From an uncultured Clostridia bacterium (GTDB taxonomy: Bacteria > Bacillota > Clostridia > TANB77 > CAG-508), in assembly GCA_934148985.1 (NCBI GenBank), contig CAKPDO010000053.1, forward strand, positions 1 to 8,313: a stretch of DNA of 8,313 nucleotides, written 5' to 3'. The translations under genes and the position numbers were made by a program. Position 1 is the first letter of the stretch. Each line of letters begins with the position of its first letter. This document shows positions 1-6,334 of this stretch, piece after piece. Below the pieces are notes generated by a model. That model saw only the letters and a program-made list of their open reading frames with translations. It was not told where the DNA came from and did not search any database.

Positions 1-18
1 CATTTTCTTACCTCTGTT
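1..18 (-). other. Ribosome binding site and start codon of next minus-strand gene (cut by window edge)
   Basis: On the minus strand, downstream of yraN, an AGAGG motif (15-11) is followed after seven bases by ATG at 3-1. This looks like the start of a fourth gene in the comM-dprA-yraN operon. Only the start codon lies in the window, so no product can be assigned. Confidence 0.4.
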
Positions 19-47
19 AGATATTTTACTATATTTTTGCTATTAAA

Positions 48-407
48 TCAATAATTTATGTCAACATTTTTTATATGGTTTAATTTATATTTATCTATTT
101 TTAAATAAATTTCAATAACATCAAATCTAACATAGCTGTTTTCTAACTTATGTTTATATAAATAATACTTAGCTGTTTTATAAATATGATTTTGTTTACC
201 CTCATCTACTGCCTCTCTTGGCTTTCCAAAGCACAAATTACTTCTTGTTTTTACTTCTACAAAAACAATTTCTTGTTTTTCTTTTGCAATAATATCAATT
301 TCGCCCTGCATGCATCTATAGTTTCTCTCTAATATTTCATATCCACTTTTTTCTAAATAATCAGAACTTATTTTTTCCCCAATATTTCCTAATTCTTTTT
401 TATTAAT
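48..407 (-). CDS. yraN: YraN / UPF0102 family endonuclease-like protein, ATT start
   Basis: A small protein of the YraN (UPF0102) family, whose fold resembles PD-(D/E)xK endonucleases; its exact role is not settled, but it often lies beside comM and dprA. The motifs seen are GEID (residues 35-38) and VEVK (50-53), giving the expected D38, E51 and K53. The first ATG is codon 33 (311-309), but the frame stays open upstream and encodes a typical family N-terminus (LGNIGEK, residues 6-12; YLEKSGYEIL; RNYR). No ATG, GTG or TTG occurs in that part. The best start is ATT at 407-405, which shares one base with the dprA stop as TAATT, where TAATG would be the usual coupled junction. A G-rich run (420-414) just upstream may act as Shine-Dalgarno. 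From ATT the protein has 119 residues, the normal family length. Family call is firm; the start is inferred. Confidence 0.88.
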   Translation of the reverse strand: MNKKELGNIGEKISSDYLEKSGYEILERNYRCMQGEIDIIAKEKQEIVFVEVKTRSNLCFGKPREAVDEGKQNHIYKTAKYYLYKHKLENSYVRFDVIEIYLKIDKYKLNHIKNVDINY

Positions 408-1285
408 TAAAATCCCCCCCTTATATACATATTTCCCGGTAATTTCACTATTTTTTCATCTAATTCTAACATTGTTAGCCTTGACGATACTTCTTTTAGT
501 TCCAAATGACATTTTTTAGTAATTTCGTTAATATTTATTGGAACTTCTGTTATTAAACTATAAATTTCTCTATATTCTTTTGGCACTTCTTCTACATTTA
601 ATATATTTTGAGTGACTTCCTTTTTATGCAAAAAATTATAATTATTTATGATATCTTCTGGAGATATTGCAATTTTTGCAAATTCCTTTATCAAATTATT
701 GGTTCCTATACTTTTAGGATTGTCTAAACTCCCAGGAATGCAAAATACATCTCGTCCTTGTCTTTGAGCCATTTTAGCTGTGACGCTTGTCCCACTTCTA
801 TATGCTGCTTCAACTACGACAGTTGCTATAGATAGTCCACTCACAATCCTATTTCTTTCCAAAAATCTTTTGGATATAGCTTCTACCTCTGGTTCATATT
901 CCGAAATAACACATCCTCCATTTAAAATTATCTGATTATATAAATTCAAATTTTCCATTGGATAAACTTTTTCTAAACCTGATGGTAAAACAGCGATTGT
1001 TTTTCCTCCATATTTTATTGCTGATGAATGTGCAATTTTGTCGATTCCTAATGCCATTCCACTTACTATTTTCAGGTCATATTTTACAAATTCTTTTACA
1101 AATTTCTCACACCATTTTTCTCCATATTTTGTATTCTTTCTTGAGCCAATAATTGAAATACAATTTGAATTTAAGATTTCTATATTCCCATTTGCATATA
1201 TTTTCTTTGGTGGATTATCTATTTTTCTTAAATTTTCTGGATATAATTTATCTTCAAATTCTATTATTTTCAATTTTATCTGCAT
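407..1285 (-). CDS. dprA: DNA processing protein DprA (Smf)
   Basis: DprA binds incoming single-stranded DNA during natural transformation and loads RecA on it; it acts in the cytoplasm. The protein is complete at about 290 residues. It has a Rossmann-like core with IIGSR near residue 45, SGMALGID (the usual arginine of SGxARGID is leucine here), the RNRIVSGLS segment, an EAAYRSGTSVTA segment and KSIGTNNLI, then a C-terminal winged-helix region. It lies 51 bases after comM and shares one base with yraN, so the three are probably co-transcribed. Start choice is uncertain. The ATG at 1285 sits directly against its AAGGA motif, too close for normal Shine-Dalgarno use. ATA at 1279-1277 is seven bases from AAGG, and TTG at 1273 is thirteen. 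No in-frame CGG and no frameshift are seen. Confidence 0.93.
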   Translation of the reverse strand: MQIKLKIIEFEDKLYPENLRKIDNPPKKIYANGNIEILNSNCISIIGSRKNTKYGEKWCEKFVKEFVKYDLKIVSGMALGIDKIAHSSAIKYGGKTIAVLPSGLEKVYPMENLNLYNQIILNGGCVISEYEPEVEAISKRFLERNRIVSGLSIATVVVEAAYRSGTSVTAKMAQRQGRDVFCIPGSLDNPKSIGTNNLIKEFAKIAISPEDIINNYNFLHKKEVTQNILNVEEVPKEYREIYSLITEVPININEITKKCHLELKEVSSRLTMLELDEKIVKLPGNMYIRGGF

Positions 1286-1336
1286 TCCTTTCTTTCAAAG
1301 CACAAAATTTGATTAAAAATATTTTACAATTATTTT

Positions 1337-2887
1337 TCAAACTTTCCTCCAATATTTTCTATCTAAACTTCTATATTGAATAGCTTCTGCTATGTGATTT
1401 TTCTTAATTTCTTCTTTCCCATCTAAATCTGCAATTGTTCTTGCAACTTTTAAAATTCTGCTATAAGCTCTGCCACTTAATCCCAATTTTTCAAATGCCT
1501 TTTTTAGTAATTCCTTTGATTCTTCATCTATTTTACAATATTTTTCAATTAATTTTGGTGTTAATTCTCCATTTGAATAAATATTTAAGTCTTTATATCT
1601 TTCTAGCTGTATTTTTCTTGCTTTATCTACTCTTTTTTTGATTTCTTTTGATATTTCTCCTTTTTCTTCTGAACTAATTTTTTCATACTCAACAGGTTTT
1701 ACTTCTATATGCAAATCTATCCTATCTAAAAGTGGACCACTTAATTTCGCCATATAATTTGAAATAGCACTTTCTGAACAATGACATTTATTGTCATCTG
1801 TACCATAATAGCCACAAGGACATGGATTCATACTTGCAATTAAAATAAAATTCGCTGGATATGTAACTGCAATATTTGCTCTACTTATTGTTACATATTT
1901 ATTTTCTAATGGTGCTCTTAAAACTTCTAAAGTATTTTTTTTAAATTCTGGTAATTCATCTAAAAATAATACTCCAAAATGTGCTAAACTGATTTCCCCG
2001 TGGTTTAGGGTTTCTTCCTCCCCCTATTATTGAAACTTGTGTGCTTGTATGATGTGGCATTCTAAAAGGTCGCCTTGTAATTAAACCAGATTTTATTCCA
2101 ATTTCTCCTGTAATACTATGAATTTTCGTTATTTCCAAAGCTTCTTCGAATGTTAAATCTGGTAAAATTGTCACAATTCTTTCTGACAGCAAGCTTTTGC
2201 CTGAACCAGGAGCCCCGACAAAGTAGACAATTGTGTGAACCGTGTAGCTGCAATTTCTAAAGCTCTTTTGGCATTTTCTTGCCCCTTAACATCTGAAAAA
2301 TCGAACTCATAGTTTTGTATATTTTTTAAATTTATATTTTCTTTTGATACATAATTTGGAATTTTTAAATTTCCAGTAATATATTCAATAGTACCAGTTA
2401 AATCATCTACAGGAACAATCTCTAGGCCTTTTATAATAGATGCTTCTATTGCATTTTCTTTTGGAAGTATAACTCTTTTTATTCCAAGCTCCAAAGCTTC
2501 TATACACATTGGTAAAACTCCATTTACTCTATTTACATTCCCATCTAAAGAAAGTTCTCCTAAAAATATTGTACTTTCAAAGTTTTCTATTTTAATTTTT
2601 GATATTTCACCAATCGCAATTAGAATTCCTATCGCAATTGATAAATCAAAAAAAGTCCCCTCTTTTCTTATGTCTGCTGGAGCTAAATTTACAATAATCT
2701 TTCTACTTGGAAACTCTATTCCTGAATTTTTTATCGCTGTTTTAACTCTTTCTTTTGCTTCTTTTACCCTTACATCTGGAAGTCCAACAACTTCAAAATT
2801 TGGAAGCCCTCCTGACACATCGGTTTGAATTTCTACTAAATAGCCATTTAATCCCTCTAATGACATACTTTTTATTTTAGATAACAA
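1337..2887 (-). CDS. comM: ComM/YifB Mg-chelatase-like AAA+ ATPase, interrupted by three +1 frameshifts at CGG codons
   Basis: ComM is a hexameric AAA+ helicase that promotes branch migration of donor DNA during transformation. Start is TTG at 2887, after GGAGGA, giving the family-typical MLSKIKS. Frame 1 covers residues 1-215 (the N-terminal Lon-S5-like fold and the linker ending ALEIAAT). At CGG 2242-2240 the homologous frame moves +1 to GSHNCLLC (216-223). At CGG 2217-2215 it moves +1 again to the Walker A motif GAPGSGKS (224-231). At CGG 2000-1998 it moves a third time to GEISLAHFGVLFLDELPEF (296-314, Walker B). The rest is intact: the MNPCPCG cysteine cluster (352-369), LSGPLLDRIDLH, the arginine-rich C-terminal domain and the closing AIQYRSLDRKYW. 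Skipping three bases gives 515 residues, normal for the family. Read conventionally, translation stops at 2173-2171, before the P-loop. It could be a pseudogene or hold sequence errors, but conservation in all segments and the shared CGG argue for recoding. Confidence 0.85.
1998..2000 (-). other. comM frameshift site 3: CCA CGG G
   Basis: In the Walker A frame, the GGGRNPKP segment is followed by CGG, and unshifted reading ends at 1958-1956. Skipping the C gives GGG GAA ATC AGT, the GEIS segment that leads into Walker B. Confidence 0.75.
2215..2217 (-). other. comM frameshift site 2: TGT CGG G
   Basis: The codon is in frame only if shift 1 has occurred. Without a second shift the frame runs to a TAG shortly after. 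Skipping the C gives GGG GCT CCT GGT, the start of Walker A (GAPGSGKS). The residue before it becomes cysteine (LLCGAPG), where relatives often carry a small or hydrophobic residue. An alternative would be skipping a T one codon earlier, giving LLVGAPG. Confidence 0.68.
2240..2242 (-). other. comM frameshift site 1: ACA CGG T
   Basis: The in-frame CGG codon follows ALEIAAT. Reading on in the same frame gives unrelated sequence and a TGA stop at 2173-2171. Skipping the C gives GGT TCA CAC AAT, encoding the conserved GSHN segment just before Walker A. Confidence 0.75.
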
Positions 2888-2916
2888 ATATTTCTCCTCC
2901 TTTTTTTATAAATTTA

Positions 2917-2945
2917 TTGATTTTTATTATTTTTTACTATAAAAT
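2917..2945 (+). promoter_or_regulatory. Probable sigma-A promoter of the PBP gene
   Basis: TTGATT (2917-2922), a 17-base spacer and TAAAAT (2940-2945) precede the PBP start by about 48 bases. Both hexamers are close to consensus. The surrounding sequence is so AT-rich that chance matches are possible. No equally good promoter for comM was found on the other strand of this 105-base divergent gap. Confidence 0.5.
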
Positions 2946-2992
2946 AAATGTGAAAATTTTACATTTTAAACTGAAAAGAATGGTGATTAAAT

Positions 2993-4897
2993 ATGAACAA
3001 AAAAAATAAAAAACTTGCTAAAAAAGTTAAAAATAAAATAATAAAATCTAAAACAGATGATAAAATTGCAAGACTAAAAAATAATTTAAATATTGAAAAT
3101 GTAATTTCATCTAAAAAATTAAAAATTTCAATGGTAACAGCAATTACATTATTAATTCTTCTTATAATTAGATTATTTTACCTTCAAATAATAGATGGAC
3201 AACATCTGTCAACATTGGCTAGCAATCAACAAACAACTAGTGAAACTATTAGTAGCAAAAGAGGAAACATATATGATTCGACAGGTGCTTCTCTTGCAAT
3301 TAGCGAAACCGTAGATACAGTATCTGTAAATCCAACAAAATTAAAAAGCAAAAAATATACAGATGAAAATGAATTAAAACAAGAGCTTTCTAAAAAACTT
3401 GCTGAAATTTTCGAGTTAAATTATGATGAAGTTTTAGAAAAATTAAATAATGCAAAATCTTCTGTAACAATTGCAAAAAAAGAAGAAGAAGACAAGGTAA
3501 ATAAATTAAAAGATTGGATAAAGGAAAATAAAATTTCAGCTGGAATAAACATTGATGAAGATTCTAAAAGATATTACCCTTATTCAACTTTAGCATCTCA
3601 AGTAATAGGTGCTTGTGGTACAGATAATCAAGGGCTATCAGGAATAGAATATTCTTACAATTCTATTCTAACTGGTACATCTGGTGAAATTGTAATGTCA
3701 AAAGATGCATCACAAAGCGAAATTCCAAATTCGCAAGAATCTTTTATCCCTGCAAAAAATGGTTATAACCTTACACTTACTTTAGATGTAAAAATTCAAA
3801 GTATTGTTGAAAAACATCTAAAAGATGCGGTTGAAGAAAATGCCTGCGCAAAAGGTGGAAATTGCATAATTATGGACCCTAAAACAGGAAATATTTTAGC
3901 AATGGCATCATATCCTAATTATGACTTAAATAGCCCTTTTACTCCTACATCTTATTATACTGATAACTGGGATTCTTTGTCTGCCGAAGAAAAAAACAAT
4001 CGAATTTACAATATGTGGAATGTTCGTTCTGTTTTCGAAACATATGAACCAGGCTCTGTATTTAAGCTAATTACGGCTTCTGTTGCTCTTGAAGAAAACA
4101 TCACACAAACAGATATTGAAAACGATTTTTTCTGTAATGGTGTAGAGCAAGTTGCCGATAAACCAATTCAATGTTGGTACTATCAAGCTCCATATTATAG
4201 CAAACATAATGGTCAATCTTTAAGGCAAGCTTTAATGCATTCTTGTAACCCATCTTTTATACAACTTGGTAGGAGAATAGGAGCAACTACTCTTTATAAG
4301 TATTTTAAAGCTTTCGGGCTTTTTGACAAAACAAATTCAGGTTTACCTGGCGAATCTGCAAGCAAATTTCACGATTTAGATAAAGTAGGAATTGTTGAAC
4401 TTGCAACAATGTCTTTTGGGCAAAGATTCACAATTACTCCACTTCAAATGATTACTGCAATTTCTGCTATTGCAAATAATGGAAACCTTTTACAACCTAA
4501 AATTGTAAAGTCTATGACAAATACTGATACCGGTGAAGTTACAAACTTTGAAGCTACAAAAATTAGACAAGTTTTGTCTGTACAAACTGCAAATCAAGTA
4601 AAATCTATGATGAAGTCTGTTGTAACAGACGGAACAGGAAAAAACGCTCAAGTTAAAGGCTATTCTATTGGTGGTAAATCTGGTACTTCTGAACCTATAT
4701 CTGGAGATACATCTTCTGGTTACACAACTTCTTTTGCTGCAATCTCTCCCGTCGAGGATGCCAAACTAGCAATATTAGTTACCCTTTACGATCCTAAAGG
4801 TGGTAGTCACCAAGGTGGACAAACTGCGGCTCCTGTTGTTTCTAAAATTCTTTCGGAGGTTTTACCTTATTTGGGAATTGAACCTGATGAAACTTAA
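2993..4897 (+). CDS. Class B penicillin-binding protein (FtsI/SpoVD-type peptidoglycan transpeptidase)
   Basis: A monofunctional DD-transpeptidase that cross-links peptidoglycan, either septal (FtsI/PBP2B role) or in the spore cortex (SpoVD role). Its 634 residues comprise a lysine-rich cytoplasmic tail (1-45), one membrane segment (about 46-66), a dimerisation domain with RGNIYDSTG (90-98) and the GLSGIEYSYNSILTGTSG region (214-231), and a transpeptidase domain. Catalytic motifs are S355-V-F-K358 (within EPGSVFK), S417-C-N419 and K562-S-G-T565 (serine where many relatives have KTG). The SCNP form is common in clostridial FtsI/SpoVD proteins. It ends in YLGIEPDET with no PASTA domain, unlike many SpoVD proteins, so FtsI and SpoVD cannot be separated here. 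The ATG follows GGTGA with a six-base spacer. It is a single-gene unit with its own promoter and terminator, and has no in-frame CGG codon. Confidence 0.93.
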   Translation: MNKKNKKLAKKVKNKIIKSKTDDKIARLKNNLNIENVISSKKLKISMVTAITLLILLIIRLFYLQIIDGQHLSTLASNQQTTSETISSKRGNIYDSTGASLAISETVDTVSVNPTKLKSKKYTDENELKQELSKKLAEIFELNYDEVLEKLNNAKSSVTIAKKEEEDKVNKLKDWIKENKISAGINIDEDSKRYYPYSTLASQVIGACGTDNQGLSGIEYSYNSILTGTSGEIVMSKDASQSEIPNSQESFIPAKNGYNLTLTLDVKIQSIVEKHLKDAVEENACAKGGNCIIMDPKTGNILAMASYPNYDLNSPFTPTSYYTDNWDSLSAEEKNNRIYNMWNVRSVFETYEPGSVFKLITASVALEENITQTDIENDFFCNGVEQVADKPIQCWYYQAPYYSKHNGQSLRQALMHSCNPSFIQLGRRIGATTLYKYFKAFGLFDKTNSGLPGESASKFHDLDKVGIVELATMSFGQRFTITPLQMITAISAIANNGNLLQPKIVKSMTNTDTGEVTNFEATKIRQVLSVQTANQVKSMMKSVVTDGTGKNAQVKGYSIGGKSGTSEPISGDTSSGYTTSFAAISPVEDAKLAILVTLYDPKGGSHQGGQTAAPVVSKILSEVLPYLGIEPDET

Positions 4898-4899
4898 AA

Positions 4900-4936
4900 A
4901 AAGATGGCAATTTTTTTCAGTTGCCACCTTTTTTAT
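4900..4936. terminator. Bidirectional intrinsic terminator between the convergent PBP and TSCPD genes
   Basis: Stem TGGCAA (4905-4910) pairs with TTGCCA (4921-4926) around a ten-base loop. It extends through one mismatch into a G-C pair and an A-run/T-run. The T-run follows on the plus strand, and the A-run gives a T-run on the minus strand, so it can end transcription from both sides. Confidence 0.85.
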
Positions 4937-4960
4937 TTTTAACACTTAATTTACTTTTTC

Positions 4961-5218
4961 TTAAATTCCATATTTTTTCTTGTATTCCTGTAAAGCTATT
5001 GCTATTTGGTCTGGGCAAGATGTTCCTTTCATTCCGCATTGTATTCCCTTTAATAGTTCAATTATTTCATCAACTTTTTTTCCTTTTATTAAAGCTGATA
5101 CTCCGACTGTGTTTCCAGGGCATCCTCCAATTATTTGTAAATCTTTTACGATGTTACCCTCTATATCAAATATCATTTGCATAGAGCATACACCTTGTGG
5201 CTCATATATATATTTCAT
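4961..5218 (-). CDS. TSCPD domain protein, TIGR03905 family
   Basis: An 85-residue protein with the TSCPD signature near its C-terminus (residues 66-70). It also has conserved glycines and cysteines: VCSMQM near residue 10, GGCPGN near 31-36 and IQCGMKGTSCPD at 59-70. The whole protein matches the small stand-alone TIGR03905 family of Firmicutes. A related domain occurs at the end of some ribonucleotide reductases. The cysteine pattern suggests metal binding, but the function is unknown. The ATG follows AAGGAGTGA with good spacing. It has its own promoter and faces the PBP gene tail-to-tail across a shared terminator. Two CGG triplets in the coding strand are out of frame. Confidence 0.9.
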   Translation of the reverse strand: MKYIYEPQGVCSMQMIFDIEGNIVKDLQIIGGCPGNTVGVSALIKGKKVDEIIELLKGIQCGMKGTSCPDQIAIALQEYKKKYGI

Positions 5219-5251
5219 ATTTTTTCACTCCTTTATTGTTTTTTCTATTTT

Positions 5252-5280
5252 ATTATAATAGATTTTTAACAATAAATCAA
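5252..5280 (-). promoter_or_regulatory. Sigma-A promoter of the TSCPD gene
   Basis: On the minus strand TTGATT (5280-5275), a 17-base spacer and a perfect TATAAT (5257-5252) precede the RBS. The -35 hexamer overlaps the stop codon of the upstream 179-residue gene, so the TSCPD gene can be expressed independently of it. Confidence 0.7.
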
Positions 5281-5816
5281 GACTCGTTATTTACTCCGAT
5301 TATTATCATGTCTTTTGGGTTTATTTCAATATTTCCTATCCTTTCCTTTATATTTTTGTTTTCTAAAAATTTAGACATTTCTATGAAATAAATTTCCATA
5401 TCGGTTTTAACACGTTTTAAGTTATCGCCAAATAACTTTACAGAAACCTTGTGTATATCTTTTTTGTTTTCATTAGTTTCTAATATTGATATTTTCTCTA
5501 GTTTCTTTGAATTATTTTTATAATATTTTTCATACGCTAAGTCACATATACAAAATAATGATTCTTTTATCTTTCCTTGTTTTATGCTTTTTATAAATAT
5601 TGACTGTTTTTTTTCATCTTCTGTTATTACTTTTAAGTTTATCAAATAGAAGTCATATTCTAATATTCCTTGATATTTTTCTATTGTTTCAAAACTTATT
5701 TCTTTTATTTTAAGTCCTATTGTTTCATTTAATAAATTACTTATCATCTTTTGTTTATCATTATTTTGTAGTATTTCTAAAAATATTTTTGTAAAGTTAA
5801 TTGATGAATTATTTAT
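5277..5816 (-). CDS. Unrecognised 179-residue protein, apparent ATA start
   Basis: I do not recognise this family. The protein is rich in lysine, glutamate and isoleucine, looks cytoplasmic and has no signal peptide or membrane segment. The first ATG (5747) has no RBS. The frame is open upstream to a strong GGAGGA (5826-5821), and ATA at 5816-5814 lies in the position an ATG should occupy. This adds 23 residues starting MNNSSINFTKIFLE. The C-terminal half contains SIKQGKIKESLFC and TDMEIYFIEMSKF. The latter resembles TDAIEVIIIELSKF in the Rpn protein encoded divergently at 6335, so it may be a distant or degenerate relative. I cannot place a convincing D..ExK/ExQ catalytic set. The frame contains no in-frame CGG. 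Its coding status rests on the long open frame and the RBS. Confidence 0.7.
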   Translation of the reverse strand: MNNSSINFTKIFLEILQNNDKQKMISNLLNETIGLKIKEISFETIEKYQGILEYDFYLINLKVITEDEKKQSIFIKSIKQGKIKESLFCICDLAYEKYYKNNSKKLEKISILETNENKKDIHKVSVKLFGDNLKRVKTDMEIYFIEMSKFLENKNIKERIGNIEINPKDMIIIGVNNES

Positions 5817-5820
5817 ATGC

Positions 5821-5826
5821 TCCTCC
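5821..5826 (-). promoter_or_regulatory. Strong Shine-Dalgarno that decides the ATA start
   Basis: GGAGGA within AAAAGGAGGA sits four bases before ATA (5816-5814) of the 179-residue protein. No ATG, GTG or TTG in that frame lies within reach; the first ATG is about 70 bases further on. Confidence 0.65.
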
Positions 5827-5865
5827 TTTTACTACATAATATAGTTTTTAATTTAATCTTAATAG

Positions 5866-5904
5866 TTAGTTCGTGTCATTCGTACATTTATAAAAATTTT
5901 TCAA
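5866..5904 (-). CDS. Possible 12-codon leader peptide ORF
   Basis: A TTG codon (5904-5902) follows GGAGGA with a four-base spacer, and the frame runs MKNFYKCTNDTN before TAA at 5868-5866. A second equally strong RBS and the 179-residue gene follow about 40 bases downstream. The RBS quality is the only support. It could be a regulatory leader peptide, the remnant of a lost gene, or chance. No similarity to known leader peptides was recognised. Confidence 0.35.
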   Translation of the reverse strand: MKNFYKCTNDTN

Positions 5905-6102
5905 TTACTCCTCCTTTACTATTTTTTTATTTGTTTTTGATTTTTTCATTTTTATTTAAATATTGAATAAAAATTTTTTTGAGTTATAACTCTTTTGATT
6001 GTGCAATGTTTTTTATGTATGCATCCATTAAAAATATTGCAAATTGAAATTATATAATTAACAATTTAGAGTATAATTCCATTTTCCCTTTTTGTCAATA
6101 AA

Positions 6103-6200
6103 TTCGACAAATTTTGTTGGAACTTTTCATCGCAAAATTCGACAAAATTCGAGGGGTGAGGGAGTTAGGCCTACTTTCCACTTTGTCGATTTCTGTCAAA
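6103..6200. promoter_or_regulatory. Cluster of Spo0A-box-like sites upstream of the Rpn gene
   Basis: The known 0A box is TGTCGAA. Exact matches lie on the minus strand at 6103-6109 and 6138-6144 (TTCGACA on the plus strand). One-mismatch sites lie on the plus strand at 6184-6190 (TGTCGAT) and 6194-6200 (TGTCAAA), ten bases apart and just upstream of the -35 hexamer at 6210. The sites at 6139-6146 and 6182-6189 also form an 8-base inverted repeat. Binding by Spo0A is inferred from the motif only. Confidence 0.5.
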
Positions 6201-6209
6201 CGATTTTCC

Positions 6210-6238
6210 TTGACATTACTAGTTTTGCCATTTATAAT
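6210..6238 (+). promoter_or_regulatory. Perfect consensus sigma-A promoter of the Rpn gene
   Basis: TTGACA (6210-6215), a 17-base spacer and TATAAT (6233-6238) match the sigma-A consensus at every position. Expected transcription start is about 6245, giving an untranslated leader of about 90 bases. Confidence 0.88.
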
Positions 6239-6279
6239 AATTTTATAAGTTTTTTCAAACTCAATTAAATCAAAATTTT

Positions 6280-6296
6280 TAGTATTCTTAATACTA
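6280..6296 (+). other. Leader hairpin in the 5' untranslated region of the Rpn gene
   Basis: TAGTATT (6280-6286) pairs perfectly with AATACTA (6290-6296) across a three-base loop. It is followed by an AT-rich stretch with short T-runs and lies about 40 bases before the start codon. It could stabilise the mRNA or act as a weak attenuator. No known riboswitch was recognised. Confidence 0.4.
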
Positions 6297-6334
6297 TCAA
6301 ATTTTTAAATTTTAAAAGAAAGAAGTGAATTAAT

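Larger units (their letters stand above)
5905..6334. other. Divergent intergenic region with palindromes and regulatory sites
   Basis: No gene is seen in about 430 bases between the leftward 12-codon ORF and the rightward Rpn gene. Contents from left to right: an inverted repeat (5948-5956 with 5966-5974, nine-base loop), two 12-base palindromes (GAGTTATAACTC at 5981-5992; AATTATATAATT at 6048-6059), a cluster of Spo0A-box-like sites (6103-6200), a G-rich patch with an 8-base palindrome TAGGCCTA (6166-6173), a perfect promoter and a leader hairpin. The G-rich patch stands out against the AT-rich surroundings. No clear promoter for the leftward genes was identified. Confidence 0.6.

Noticed and set aside
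958..1383. Plus-strand open frames opposite dprA and comM
   Set aside because: They encode Phe/Leu/Ile-rich sequence, have no RBS, and lie on the opposite strand of firmly identified genes.
2171..2173. TGA read as selenocysteine or tryptophan in comM
   Set aside because: The sequence before this TGA is already out of the homologous frame, so readthrough would not restore ComM.
1998..2242. CGG reassigned to another amino acid
   Set aside because: Changing the meaning of CGG does not correct the downstream frame; a base must be skipped.
1337..2887. comM as three or more separate genes or as a plain pseudogene
   Set aside because: The segments have no independent starts with RBSs, they join into one normal-length protein, and the breaks share one codon. 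A pseudogene or sequence error stays possible but is not the preferred reading.
4921..5391. Plus-strand open frames opposite the TSCPD and unknown genes
   Set aside because: They are low-complexity antisense products of AT-rich coding sequence with no RBS.
5948..5980. AT-only inverted repeat followed by T-run as a terminator
   Set aside because: The stem has no G-C pairs and there is no rightward gene ending there; it is kept only as part of the intergenic description.
6325..6333. GTG as start of the Rpn gene
   Set aside because: The GTG at 6325 runs into TAA within three codons and is in another frame; it more likely belongs to the Shine-Dalgarno region.
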